From an uncultured Cycloclasticus sp. (GTDB taxonomy: Bacteria; Pseudomonadota; Gammaproteobacteria; Methylococcales; Cycloclasticaceae): a DNA stretch of 64,000 nucleotides. Positions within the stretch are counted from its first letter, which is position 1, and each line of letters starts with the position of its first letter. The notes beneath the pieces were generated by a model. That model was not told where the DNA came from and made no database searches. It worked only from the letters and a program-made list of their open reading frames with translations. Below are positions 1-8,038 of the stretch, piece after piece. The stretch lies in the NCBI GenBank assembly GCA_913060865.1, contig CAJXTU010000003.1, forward strand, positions 1-64,000. The letters are read 5' to 3'. A program made the translations under genes and the position numbers.

Positions 1-51
1 AGATCTACACACTGCATATCGTCGGCAGCGTCAGATGTGTATAAGAGACAG
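1..51. other. Illumina Nextera adapter (sequencing artefact)
   Basis: These bases are not genomic. Positions 1-10 match the end of the P5 oligonucleotide, 11-18 (actgcata) sit where the i5 index lies, 19-32 (tcgtcggcagcgtc) match the Nextera read-1 adapter, and 33-51 (agatgtgtataagagacag) are the Tn5 mosaic end. The contig therefore ends artificially here and genomic sequence starts at 52. The index looks like the standard S506/N506 index, which is from memory. Confidence 0.98.
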
Positions 52-755
52 CGTTCATACAGCTTGGGGTCTTTTAACGCCTCTGCCACCGCCCCTAATG
101 CAACACAGGCGCTTGATGCTTTGGCATTAAACGAATACTCATTACTCGGTGTTTTTAATGCCTGCTTTAATTCAGACTCATACCGCCATGCCAATTGGGT
201 TAGCTGATCTTGGTTTAACAAAATGGCGCTGTTGGGCAATAAGTTATCAAAAACAGCGTAATCATTGCCTAAATACAAAGTGTACACACGTTCAAGCCAA
301 TTGACCTTTGCACCCGCATTGCTCGACGCTTTCCACGCCTTCGCCGCCCTTAACCAAAGCAATACCGCGTCATAATAAACCCCGCCCACAGAGCCTGAAG
401 AATCATCGACGCGTTCGTACACTTTATCGGCAGTGGCAACAAATTTATCCAGCAAAGAAAAAGCATGTTTGGGAGAACGCTCTAATAAACCGTCTTCAAT
501 GTCCGTTACAATTGACTCTAGCTTGTGTGAAAAATCAGCGTTTAAGCGCCAATCAATATACTTTCTGCCACGCGACACCGATTGAATACGCTTTAAAATA
601 TGCTTCGCTAATGCCGCAGGGTCGTCATACAACACCAAAGTTTCTATAACGCTGCTTAACTCAGGGTGATTTTGGTAAAGATTCACAACAAAATCTTTTA
701 GCACCGCCTCATCCAGCGTGCTGATTTTTTGTTTTAATTCATCAATAGTCATCAT
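52..755 (-). CDS. DUF6880-like protein, C-terminus missing at contig edge
   Basis: An open minus-strand frame starts at a double ATG (755 or 752) and runs without a stop into the adapter junction, giving about 234 residues. It begins MMTIDELKQKISTLDEAV and contains SRGRKYIDWRLNADFSHKL at about residues 60-80, followed by helical stretches rich in Leu, Ala and Trp. The SRGR-x-(F/Y)IDWR pattern is what I recall from the DUF6880 family of large helical proteins of unknown function, often found in variable genome regions. It lies downstream of a restriction-gene fragment and a toxin-antitoxin pair on the same strand. The missing end results from the contig break, not from mutation. The reading frame is secure; the family name is from memory. 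Confidence 0.72.
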
Positions 756-778
756 GTTGTTGTTTTTTTAAAGTTGAC

Positions 779-850
779 AAGCCTCCCCTTTTTTCAAAGG
801 GGGATAGAAGGCGCTAGCTCTACCACTCAAACCCTCCTAGCCTCCCTTTC
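779..850. repeat. GC-rich intergenic repeat-like element
   Basis: The segment holds two similar blocks in direct orientation, agcctccccttttttcaaa at about 781-800 and agcctccctttcaaaa at about 838-853. The first folds as CCCCTTT against AAAGGGG. The C-rich and G-rich arms resemble a small palindromic intergenic element that I recall being scattered through many bacterial genomes. No second copy is visible in this window, so repeat status is inferred. The hsdR fragment reads directly into this element and stops there. Confidence 0.4.
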
Positions 851-1168
851 AAAATTGAACGTGTTGTTGTCGAAGTTTTCAAAGTCAATTAAACGCGTAC
901 CCGACTTATTGGTGAGTTTTTCGTAAAAAGCCTTACCTAAATCTTCGTTTTCAAGACAAAGAGACACCTCATCAAAACACTGCCTAGCTTTTGTATCTGA
1001 AAGCGCAGGGTTAATTTGCTTAATGCTTGTGTGAAAAATATCAGTAAAGATATTTGTAGATTCATCTCGCTTTAGTGCTGGGTCTTTAAGAGATAGATAG
1101 TTATAGCCCAATCGCATTAAATGCAAAATGGTGGGGATTTTGACTCGTGAATCTTCATTGAACTTCAT
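827..1168 (-). pseudogene. hsdR: Type I restriction subunit HsdR, N-terminal fragment
   Basis: The 113-residue frame starts MKFNEDSRVKIPTILHLMRL and continues with NIFTDIF, ENEDLGKAFYEKL and GTRLIDFENFDNNTF. This is the opening of type I restriction endonuclease R subunits, ahead of the HSDR_N nuclease domain. Full HsdR proteins are roughly 1,000 residues, so about nine tenths is missing, including the nuclease catalytic residues and the translocase. The final residues, FEREARRV, are encoded by the repeat-like element at 779-850, so the gene was cut there by insertion or deletion. It follows ParE by 35 bases on the same strand; TA genes are known among hsd genes. No hsdM or hsdS is present. 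It is almost certainly non-functional as a nuclease. Confidence 0.75.
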
Positions 1169-1203
1169 TAGTTAAACATCCTTGTTAATGTACGCTTCGC
1201 ATA

Positions 1204-1500
1204 TCATGCCAAATACTCAACAATATCCATCTGCTGATGCGGTATGCCAATTATCTCAACCTGATTATTGTTTAAGGTATAGAAGATAATATGCATTCCT
1301 TCAGGAAAGCAATAATACCCTTGTTTCACATCGTCTCTTGGCTTACCTAATGTCGTGTTGTCAGCTAACCACTCAATGCGCTTAATTAGCGCATCAAAAT
1401 ACGTATCGGCTTGAGCAACGCCCCATTCTTGATACGTGTAAAGCCAGATTGATTCAAGGTCATCTTGCGCTAGAGACCTTAGATGATACTGCGTTGTCAT
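1204..1500 (-). CDS. parE: RelE/ParE-family toxin
   Basis: This 98-residue basic protein has the compact ParE fold signature: an N-terminal strand (YHLRSLAQDDLESIWLYT), two helices around AQADTYFDALIKRIEWLAD, and closing strands with the motif YYCFPEGMHIIFYTL. ParE toxins poison DNA gyrase, whereas RelE relatives cut mRNA on ribosomes; the sequence alone favours the ParE branch. Its start overlaps the stop of the upstream antitoxin in an ATGA arrangement (1497-1500), which implies coupled translation and confirms the start. The frame is intact, so the module may be active. The downstream hsdR fragment could share its transcript. Confidence 0.85.
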   Translation of the reverse strand: MTTQYHLRSLAQDDLESIWLYTYQEWGVAQADTYFDALIKRIEWLADNTTLGKPRDDVKQGYYCFPEGMHIIFYTLNNNQVEIIGIPHQQMDIVEYLA

Positions 1501-1742
1501 TTAAGGTACTTGGTGTGCAACCCCGACTTAAACTTTTCGCTATTAAAGCCTTCTACTAACGGACTGTTTTCACCTGCTTGTAATTTATCTCTAAGCACCT
1601 GAAGTTTTGTTTCGTCTTCTTCAAGTTTACGCAACCCCGCACGAACGACTTCACTAACCGATTGAAAACGACCCGCATTGATTTTTTCATGCACGAACTC
1701 ATCAAAATGCTCGCCCAGTGTTACCGATGTATTTCTTGCCAT
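1497..1742 (-). CDS. parD: ParD-family antitoxin
   Basis: This 81-residue protein begins MARNTSVTLGEHFDEFVHEK, the ribbon-helix-helix DNA-binding segment of ParD/CC2985 antitoxins, followed by SVSEVVRAGLRKLEEDE, typical of that family. The C-terminal half is polar and probably disordered, forming the toxin-binding tail. ParD normally neutralises ParE and represses its own promoter as a complex. It is the first gene of the parDE pair and overlaps parE by 4 bases. The upstream AT-rich region contains an inverted repeat suited to autoregulation. Confidence 0.88.
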   Translation of the reverse strand: MARNTSVTLGEHFDEFVHEKINAGRFQSVSEVVRAGLRKLEEDETKLQVLRDKLQAGENSPLVEGFNSEKFKSGLHTKYLK

Positions 1743-1744
1743 AA

Positions 1745-1810
1745 CTTCACCTCTATAAGCATATGTATTAAATATTAATATAGCATGTAGCGATATATTA
1801 GCAATACATT
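1745..1810 (-). promoter_or_regulatory. Candidate parDE promoter/operator
   Basis: The sequence just upstream of parD is very AT-rich. It contains the inverted pair TGTATT (1764-1769) and AATACA (1803-1808) flanking a run of TA-rich near-palindromes. ParD-type repressors bind such sites over their own promoter. No confident -35/-10 pair could be fixed. Confidence 0.3.
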
Positions 1811-2166
1811 AGAGTTATGCAGAGGGTCAGGTTTTATGGGTGATTGTCGGCTTTAGTAACACTGGTAGTAACACCAGTGATTTTTGAATTTCACTATTTA
1901 TTTTTATATCAAATAGTTAGAGCGCAAAGGCAGTTCCCGCCACCCCATTAAAGAGTCCCACAAGGACTTCAAAAAAACCACACAGCCTATAAAAATAAGA
2001 CCGTGTGGTTTTTTTATATTTCTCACCGACTAAAATCGCCTATAAAAACCTAGTTTTTTAGTAGCTCCGATAGTAACATCTGTTTTTTTGATATGTATGG
2101 CTATTACTAGAATCGCCGACACAAGCTACCCTCTTACTAATCCTCCACTACTATAAAAGGACCATC
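1811..2166. other. Gene-free stretch between parD and the aldehyde dehydrogenase gene
   Basis: No credible gene is visible in this stretch. It holds a hairpin at 1860-1879 (CACTGGT, 6-base loop, ACCAGTG) followed by a T-run. A similar but not identical segment begins agtaacatc at 2072; compare agtaacacc at 1867. It also contains a terminator at 1971-2015 with no intact gene before it. The segment ttcccgccacccca near 1934 looks vaguely like a tRNA or tmRNA 3' end, but no cloverleaf can be drawn. The next gene has a good ribosome site (aaagga at 2157-2162). Confidence 0.5.
1971..2015. terminator. Bidirectional intrinsic terminator
   Basis: A perfect 13-base stem is formed by aaaaaaaccacac (1971-1983) and gtgtggttttttt (2003-2015) around a 19-base loop. 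The A-tract on one arm and the T-tract on the other allow termination in both directions. No intact plus-strand gene lies before it, so it may be the remains of a lost gene, possibly an RNA gene. Confidence 0.7.
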
Positions 2167-3081
2167 ATGGAAAAAATCAAGTGTGCATTGATTGGATCTG
2201 GCAATATTGGCACAGATCTTATCTATAAAATTCAAAGAAGCCCCTATCTTGAGGCGGTTTGGATGGTCGGTATTGATCCCGAATCTGAAGGTTTACTCCG
2301 TGCTAAAGATATGGGCCTTAAAGTAACGTCTGAAGGTGTAGATGGATTATTACCCCATGTTCTTGAGGATAATATACAAATAGCCTTTGATGCAACCAGT
2401 GCTTATGTTCACGCTGAAAACAGCCGCAAACTGAATGAGCTTGGTGTGCTGATGATTGATTTAACGCCTGCCGCTATTGGACCGTTATGTGTGCCGCCCG
2501 TTAACTTAAGCGAGCACACTGAAAAGCTTGAAATGAATGTAAATATGATTTCATGTGCAGGGCAAGCAACCATCCCCATTATTAGCGCAGTTTCAAGCAT
2601 CCAGCCTGTCGAGTATGCTGAAATTGTCGCCAGTCTTGCCTCAAAATCTGTCGGCATTGGCACTCGCGAAAATCTAGATGAGTTTACCTACACAACCTCC
2701 AGCGCAATAGAAACGGTTGGCGGCGCTCGTAAAGGTAAGGCTTTAGCGATCATTAACCCCGCTGAGCCTCCTCTTATTATGCGTAATACTATCTACTGTA
2801 TTACCGATGACAAGCCTGAAGAAGAAAAGATTATTGAGTCCATTCTTAAGATGATTGAAGAAGTTAAAAAGTATGTTCCTGGCTATAAACTTATTAATGG
2901 GCCTATTTTTGACGGCAATAAAATCTCTGTGTTTATGGAAGTTGAAGGACTCGGTGATTATTTGCCCAAATATGCTGGCAACCTTGATGTTATGACAGCA
3001 GCAGCCACGCGAACTGCGGAGATGTTCGCTGAAGAAATTCAAACTGGAAAAATAACTCTCAAACCTGTGGAGGCTGCGTAA
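2167..3081 (+). CDS. mhpF: Acetaldehyde dehydrogenase (acylating)
   Basis: This enzyme converts acetaldehyde, NAD+ and CoA to acetyl-CoA, the last step of meta-cleavage pathways for catechols, biphenyl or phenylpropionate (MhpF/DmpF/BphJ family). The 304 residues match the family length. The nucleotide-binding loop GSGNIGTD is at 11-18, the catalytic cysteine is C130 in [10 protein letters not shown], and GGARKGKA with the following INPAEPP is conserved. The start is supported by aaagga about 6 bases upstream. The stop overlaps the next start by one base (TAATG at 3079-3083), as usual for this channelling pair. The hydratase and earlier pathway enzymes are not in the window. Confidence 0.96.
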   Translation: MEKIKCALIGSGNIGTDLIYKIQRSPYLEAVWMVGIDPESEGLLRAKDMGLKVTSEGVDGLLPHVLEDNIQIAFDATSAYVHAENSRKLNELGVLMIDLTPAAIGPLCVPPVNLSEHTEKLEMNVNMISCAGQATIPIISAVSSIQPVEYAEIVASLASKSVGIGTRENLDEFTYTTSSAIETVGGARKGKALAIINPAEPPLIMRNTIYCITDDKPEEEKIIESILKMIEEVKKYVPGYKLINGPIFDGNKISVFMEVEGLGDYLPKYAGNLDVMTAAATRTAEMFAEEIQTGKITLKPVEAA

Positions 3082-4151
3082 TGTCTGAGTCAACAACCGA
3101 AAAACTAAGTTCTTTGGATGGTCGTAAAGTTATTCTGCATGACATGTGCTTACGTGATGGCATGCACGCTAAGGGCGAGCAAATTTCTGTTGAAGAAATG
3201 GTGACTGTTGCTACCGCGTTAGACGATGCTAATGTTCCATATATTCAAGTAACGCATGGTGCAGGGCTTGGTGGTAATTCATTGCAACATGGCTTTTCAA
3301 TGGCCACAAATGAAGAATACATTTCTGCCGTAGCACCTTTAATGAAGCAAGCCATTGTCTCGGTATTACTGATCCCCGGAATGGGAACGATGAAAGAGTT
3401 GCAATCTGCTTATGATGCTGGCGCACGTAGCGTCCATGTCGCCACTCATTGTACAGAAGCAAATACATCGCCTCAGCACATGGCTTTTGCTCGCAAACTG
3501 GGCATGGATACCACTGGTTTTTTAATGATGGCTCATTTAAATACTGCTAAAGGTCTTGCCGAACAAGCCGCCTTAATGGAATCTTATGGCGCACAAACTG
3601 TTTATCTAACCGATTCAGCTGGTTATATGCTGCCTGAAGATGTTACACGCTGTATTTCAGCTTTACGTGATACCTTAAAACCAGAAACTGAAATAGGCTT
3701 CCATGGTCATCACAACCTTGGAATGGGCATTGCAAACTCTATTGCAGCCATTGAAGCAGGTGCAAGTCGAATCGATGGTTCTGCAGCAGGCTTGGGTGCT
3801 GGTGCAGGTAATACACCGCTAGAAGTGTTTGCCGCTGTTTGTGAACGTATGGGTATCGAGACAGGCGTTGATCTATTTAAACTAATGGATTTATCCGAAA
3901 ATATTATCCTCCCATTAATGGATCATATTATTCGTGTAGACAGAGAGTCGTTAACCTTAGGCTATGCAGGTGTATACTCAACCTTTTTACTTCACGCCAA
4001 ACGTGCCGCTGAACGTTTTGGTATTCCAGCCCGAGATATTCTAGTTGAGCTAGGTAGAAAGAAAATGATCGCAGGGCAAGAAGATATGATCGTCGATACT
4101 GCAATGACAATGGCTAAAGCGCGAGGCATTGAAATTACCACCAGCGTATAA
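3081..4151 (+). CDS. mhpE: 4-hydroxy-2-oxovalerate aldolase
   Basis: This class II aldolase splits 4-hydroxy-2-oxopentanoate into pyruvate and acetaldehyde and hands the aldehyde through a tunnel to the partner dehydrogenase (MhpE/DmpG/BphI family). The 356-residue chain shows [15 protein letters not shown] near residues 20-34, with the catalytic Arg-Asp and a metal-binding Asp. The metal-binding histidines are in [15 protein letters not shown] near residue 212. The C-terminal communication domain is present. It is translationally coupled to the dehydrogenase by a one-base overlap. A strong bidirectional terminator follows, so the operon has just these two genes. Confidence 0.96.
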   Translation: MSESTTEKLSSLDGRKVILHDMCLRDGMHAKGEQISVEEMVTVATALDDANVPYIQVTHGAGLGGNSLQHGFSMATNEEYISAVAPLMKQAIVSVLLIPGMGTMKELQSAYDAGARSVHVATHCTEANTSPQHMAFARKLGMDTTGFLMMAHLNTAKGLAEQAALMESYGAQTVYLTDSAGYMLPEDVTRCISALRDTLKPETEIGFHGHHNLGMGIANSIAAIEAGASRIDGSAAGLGAGAGNTPLEVFAAVCERMGIETGVDLFKLMDLSENIILPLMDHIIRVDRESLTLGYAGVYSTFLLHAKRAAERFGIPARDILVELGRKKMIAGQEDMIVDTAMTMAKARGIEITTSV

Positions 4152-4173
4152 GATTGAAAGCTGGTTCTATGAA

Positions 4174-4208
4174 AAAAAAGCCTTACCAATAAATGGTAAG
4201 GCTTTTTT
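4174..4208. terminator. Bidirectional terminator between convergent genes
   Basis: A perfect 15-base stem aaaaaagccttacca (4174-4188) / tggtaaggctttttt (4194-4208) has a 5-base loop. Its A and T flanks serve both the aldolase operon on the plus strand and the lipoprotein gene on the minus strand. Confidence 0.9.
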
Positions 4209-4231
4209 ATTAGCGGATACAAAACTGCTAT

Positions 4232-4831
4232 TTAAACACCCAGCGCATCTCGCGCTAACGATTCACCCGACCCCTGCAAAGGCCCTAACGGGTTCTTACG
4301 TGATTTTTCTGAATCCAAAAACGGTTCACCACTCCAAATTTTATACACTGCTATACCGTTATCTAACACTATTAGTGCATCAAAGCGCCAACCTGTTTCT
4401 ATTGTTTTCCGCTTAAAACCTAACAAGTCATTAAAAACACTACCGACCCTTTTTCTCTTTATGATGCCCGGATGTGCCTCATACGCCATGCAAGCGTCTT
4501 GCTTAGCTAAGCATTTTCTTACGCTGGGCGGTAATTGCTCCAACTTGACAGAGTTAGTCGGCATAAACTTTCGAATAATATCTAGGTAAGATAAAATTTT
4601 TACGTTAGGCGTGGAGTACGGGTCAAAGCCCAAATTTCGTAATTCTTCAACCGTCGTTTGATTTAAAATAACTTTATCGTAATCCGCCATTGCCTCTTGA
4701 AAACTCTTCCAAGGTGACTTTGTGATGTCTTCAGTCCGCGGCAGCGGACTACCACAAGCCGTTAGCATAAAAAGAGTGGACACTAATAGGATTGAAATAG
4801 GACACTTAAACAATACTTGCTTTATTTTCAA
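4232..4831 (-). CDS. Putative lipoprotein, unknown function
   Basis: The frame is open up to an ATG at 4921, but a TTG at 4831 preceded by gagg gives a much better start. It yields a 199-residue protein opening MKIKQVLFKCPISILLVS, with a hydrophobic segment and the lipobox LTAC, so it should be lipidated on that Cys. The mature part contains YDKVILNQTTVEELRNLGFDP, which resembles the short beta-lactamase-inhibitor-like fold of BamE/SmpA lipoproteins. It ends with a region giving a predicted strand, RFDALIVLDNGIAVYKIWSG. The resemblance is weak, so no function is assigned. It stands alone, convergent with the aldolase operon. Confidence 0.72.
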   Translation of the reverse strand: MKIKQVLFKCPISILLVSTLFMLTACGSPLPRTEDITKSPWKSFQEAMADYDKVILNQTTVEELRNLGFDPYSTPNVKILSYLDIIRKFMPTNSVKLEQLPPSVRKCLAKQDACMAYEAHPGIIKRKRVGSVFNDLLGFKRKTIETGWRFDALIVLDNGIAVYKIWSGEPFLDSEKSRKNPLGPLQGSGESLARDALGV

Positions 4832-5066
4832 AAAAAACCTCAACCAATAATAGTTATTAAGCACGTACTCTAAATAATAGCCGATTTTGAGCCATTTGAT
4901 CGTAATTAACACAATAAACACATGAACAAAACGTTATATTTCGACCATCTATAGGTTAATCTCCAATTTATTGTTATAAAAGCTTATAATATTCATTTAC
5001 CTCCGATAGAAAGCTTAGATTAAACACCTATCTAACGCCTCGACTATCCCAATTTAAGGCCCAATA

Positions 5067-6863
5067 ATGACATCCCAACCTACCATAGGCTTCGCTGATT
5101 TAGCGCTGTCTAAACCTGTACTAGACGCTCTCAAACGGATCGGTTACGAACAACCTTCCCCCATTCAAGCTGAAGCAATACCACACTTATTAGAAGACCA
5201 TGACTTAATTGGCACAGCACAAACAGGAACCGGCAAAACAGCCGCTTTTGCCCTCCCTTTACTATCAAAAATAGACTTAAAAAATACTCACCCACAAGTC
5301 CTCGTGCTTGCACCCACACGTGAGTTAGCCATTCAAGTAGCTGAAGCCTTTAAAACCTATGCCAGCGAAATGAAAGGTTTTAACGTACTGCCCATATATG
5401 GTGGGCAGGCTATGGATACGCAATTACGACAACTACGTCGTGGCGTTCATGTTGTTGTAGGCACACCCGGTCGTGTAATGGATCACCTACGCCGAAAAAC
5501 ACTACAGCTAGATAACTTAAAAACCATCGTGCTTGATGAAGGCGATGAAATGTTAAGAATGGGATTTATCGACGATGTTGAATGGATTTTAGAGCAAACA
5601 CCAGCCCAACGTCAGGTGGCTCTTTTTTCAGCCACTATGCCCGCTCCAATTCGTCGTGTTGCTGACAAATATTTAAACGCACCAAAAATCGTTAAAATAA
5701 TTTCTAAGACATCAACTGTTGAGAGCATCGAGCAACGCTTTTGGATGGTTAGCGGTTTGCATAAACTAGATGCCTTAACACGTATTCTTGAAGTCGAAGA
5801 TTTTGATGGCATTATCATGTTCGTACGAACAAAAGCCCTCACTGTTGAACTAGCAGAAAAACTAGAAGCACGCGGGTATTCTGCCTCCGCCATTAATGGT
5901 GATATGACCCAAGCATTGCGCGAAAGGACAATTGGACAACTAAAGAAAGGGCAAATTGATATTTTAGTCGCGACAGACGTAGCCGCACGCGGCATTGATG
6001 TGCAACGCATAAGCCATGTCATCAATTATGACATTCCATACGATACCGAAGCTTATGTCCATCGTATAGGGCGCACAGGGCGTGCCGGAAGAACCGGCAA
6101 AGCCATTTTATTTGTTGCACCACGTGAACGCCGCTTATTACGCGCTATTGAAAATGCAACGCGCCAACCAATTAAGCCAATGGATTTACCCACACGCCAA
6201 CAGGTCAATGAAAAACGCTCTAATCAGTTCAAGGAATCTATTACTGAAGCATTAGAGCATGACAACTTGAATTTCTTTCATCAAATCATTCAGTCTTATT
6301 TAGAAGAAAACGATGTCGACCCTATTCAATTAGCTGGCGCACTCGCCTTTATGGCACAGAAAGACAAGCCACTCGTATTAGAAGAAGGTTCGAAGAGATC
6401 ACAAAAAGAAGCACGTGGCATTAAAGGTAAACCATCAACAGCTGAAAGACCTTTCAAAGAAAGGGAAAGCAAATCATTTCGACCAAATAAAGAAGACCTG
6501 CCTAAAAGCAAACGTGGCAATCCAAAAATACCCATGGAAAACTACCGCATTGAGGTTGGAAAAAACCATAATGCTATGCCAGGTGACATTGTTGGAGCGA
6601 TTGCAAATGAAGCCGATGTTGAGCCAAAAAATATTGGTCACATTGAAATCAAGGATGACCACAGCTATATAGAGCTTCCTGTCGGCATGCCAAAAATTGT
6701 TTTCCAAAGCTTGAAAAAAGTACGTGTTCGCAATCAACCGCTCAATATTGAACGCACTGATCACGTTGCAAAGCCTGCGGCAACAACTGCTCAGCCAACC
6801 AAAGGAAAGAAAAAAACATACACCAAAAAACCTAAAAAGAAAAAGATTAAAAAAGGTTCATAA
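5067..6863 (+). CDS. deaD: DEAD-box RNA helicase, DeaD/CsdA type
   Basis: This 598-residue ATP-dependent RNA helicase probably acts in ribosome assembly and mRNA turnover, especially in the cold. In order it shows the Q motif GYEQPSPIQ (about 27-35), motif I AQTGTGKT (51-58), PTRELAIQ, motif II, SAT, and motif VI HRIGRTGRAGR. Near 490-560 there is a DbpA-like RNA-binding domain, then a Lys-rich tail ending in KKKKIKKGS. Motif II reads D157-E158-G159-D160 (DEGD) instead of DEAD; the codons are gat gaa ggc gat at 5535-5546. An aagg precedes the start. SlyX follows 5 bases later. Confidence 0.95.
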   Translation: MTSQPTIGFADLALSKPVLDALKRIGYEQPSPIQAEAIPHLLEDHDLIGTAQTGTGKTAAFALPLLSKIDLKNTHPQVLVLAPTRELAIQVAEAFKTYASEMKGFNVLPIYGGQAMDTQLRQLRRGVHVVVGTPGRVMDHLRRKTLQLDNLKTIVLDEGDEMLRMGFIDDVEWILEQTPAQRQVALFSATMPAPIRRVADKYLNAPKIVKIISKTSTVESIEQRFWMVSGLHKLDALTRILEVEDFDGIIMFVRTKALTVELAEKLEARGYSASAINGDMTQALRERTIGQLKKGQIDILVATDVAARGIDVQRISHVINYDIPYDTEAYVHRIGRTGRAGRTGKAILFVAPRERRLLRAIENATRQPIKPMDLPTRQQVNEKRSNQFKESITEALEHDNLNFFHQIIQSYLEENDVDPIQLAGALAFMAQKDKPLVLEEGSKRSQKEARGIKGKPSTAERPFKERESKSFRPNKEDLPKSKRGNPKIPMENYRIEVGKNHNAMPGDIVGAIANEADVEPKNIGHIEIKDDHSYIELPVGMPKIVFQSLKKVRVRNQPLNIERTDHVAKPAATTAQPTKGKKKTYTKKPKKKKIKKGS

Positions 6864-6868
6864 ATCAT

Positions 6869-7075
6869 ATGAACGAAAGAATCACAGAACTTGAAATAAA
6901 AATGGCTTATCAAGAAGACACGATCCAACAATTGGATCGTGTTGTTTGTCAGCAGCAAGAACAGATTGATTTGCTTATAAAACAATTCAAGCAGTTAACG
7001 CAAAGCTCACAAGATTCAACGGAAGGTGCAAAAAGCTTATTTTCTGCGCTGGATGAAATTCCACCGCATTACTAA
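6869..7075 (+). CDS. slyX: SlyX family protein
   Basis: This 68-residue protein is one long predicted coiled coil (ERITELEIKMAYQEDTIQQL, then DRVVCQQQEQIDLLIKQFKQL) ending in the family-typical PPHY. SlyX proteins occur widely in proteobacteria and have no settled function. It starts 5 bases after the helicase gene and is probably co-transcribed with it. The following GTPase gene is 42 bases downstream. Confidence 0.9.
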   Translation: MNERITELEIKMAYQEDTIQQLDRVVCQQQEQIDLLIKQFKQLTQSSQDSTEGAKSLFSALDEIPPHY

Positions 7076-7117
7076 CCGATTTTTAACAGATCATTAATAC
7101 GACAATAAACCCATATC

Positions 7118-8038
7118 ATGAGCATTAATTGGTACCCAGGGCATATGCATAAAGCCCAAAAGGAGATTAAAAAACGCCTTCCCGAGGTCGATATGTTTAT
7201 TGAAGTATTGGATGCAAGGATTCCATACAGTAGTGAAAACCCGATGTTGGCCAACATCCGCGGAGACAAACCGTGCATAAAAATTTTAAATAAAACAGAC
7301 TTAGCTGAAAGCGATAAAACACAAGACTGGCAACAATATCTTGAGCAAAACAAAAACACCAAAACACTCGCTCTAAATTTAAACCAGCCTAATAAAAGCG
7401 AGCAAATATTTTCATTATGTAAAAAACTTGTCCCCAATAAAGGCACAAAAATATCACCTATCACCTGCTTGATTACCGGCATCCCTAATGTTGGAAAATC
7501 CACGCTAATCAATACATTAGCAGGCAGAACAATTGCTAAAACAGGCAATGAGCCCGCTGTTACACAAACACAGCAGCGTATTGACCTTGGCAACAATATT
7601 ATTTTATTTGATACCCCAGGCTTACTTTGGCCTAAAGTAGAAAACGAAGACAGTGGATATCGTTTAGCCGTTACAGGCGCCATTAAAGACACCGCCATAG
7701 AATATGATGACATAGCGTATTACGCTGCCGAGTATCTTTTAAAGGAGCACTTAGACGCATTAATGGATCGTTACTCGTTAGAGGAGAAACCAAGGGATGA
7801 GACCACCCTTCTAGAAGCCATTGGTAGAAAACGTGGCGCGCTTGTCAATGGTGGGCGAGTTAACCTCAACAAAACATCGGCTATATTTATCCATGAATTT
7901 CGAAGCGGCGCTCTAGGAAGCATCACACTTGAAACACCCAAAAAAGTCGAAGCAGAAATCGCTAAAACCGAGAAGATAATAGCTGAAAAAACCGCCTTAA
8001 AAGCCGCCCGTAAGAAAAACTGGAAGAATAAAAAATAA
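7118..8038 (+). CDS. rbgA: Ribosome biogenesis GTPase, YlqF/RbgA type
   Basis: The 306-residue protein is a circularly permuted GTPase. The G4 motif NKTD (about 58-61) precedes the G1 loop GIPNVGKSTLIN (about 121-132) and the G3 motif DTPG (about 168-171). It opens with INWYPGHMHKAQKEI, the hallmark of the YlqF family, which helps late large-subunit ribosome assembly. The C-terminal domain ends in a Lys/Arg-rich stretch that could contact rRNA. Its position behind a DeaD-type helicase gene fits a ribosome-assembly neighbourhood. A 666-base gene-free region follows. Confidence 0.92.
   Translation: MSINWYPGHMHKAQKEIKKRLPEVDMFIEVLDARIPYSSENPMLANIRGDKPCIKILNKTDLAESDKTQDWQQYLEQNKNTKTLALNLNQPNKSEQIFSLCKKLVPNKGTKISPITCLITGIPNVGKSTLINTLAGRTIAKTGNEPAVTQTQQRIDLGNNIILFDTPGLLWPKVENEDSGYRLAVTGAIKDTAIEYDDIAYYAAEYLLKEHLDALMDRYSLEEKPRDETTLLEAIGRKRGALVNGGRVNLNKTSAIFIHEFRSGALGSITLETPKKVEAEIAKTEKIIAEKTALKAARKKNWKNKK

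Noticed and set aside
33-51. Tn5 or IS50 mosaic end as a natural transposon
   Set aside because: It is preceded by P5, index and read-1 adapter sequence, so it is library material.
308-649. Open frame of 113 codons on the plus strand
   Set aside because: It lies opposite the longer minus-strand DUF6880-like frame, which has a recognisable family pattern and runs to the contig edge. The plus-strand product is low in structure and unrecognised.
1921-1952. tRNA or tmRNA 3' end resembling ttcccgccacccca
   Set aside because: No acceptor, D or anticodon arm can be drawn upstream and no CCA-compatible fold exists, so no RNA gene was called.
4129-4416. 95-codon plus-strand frame after the aldolase
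   Set aside because: It runs through the strong bidirectional terminator and opposite the lipoprotein gene.
7072-7713. 213-codon minus-strand frame
   Set aside because: It overlaps rbgA completely, while rbgA shows all GTPase motifs.
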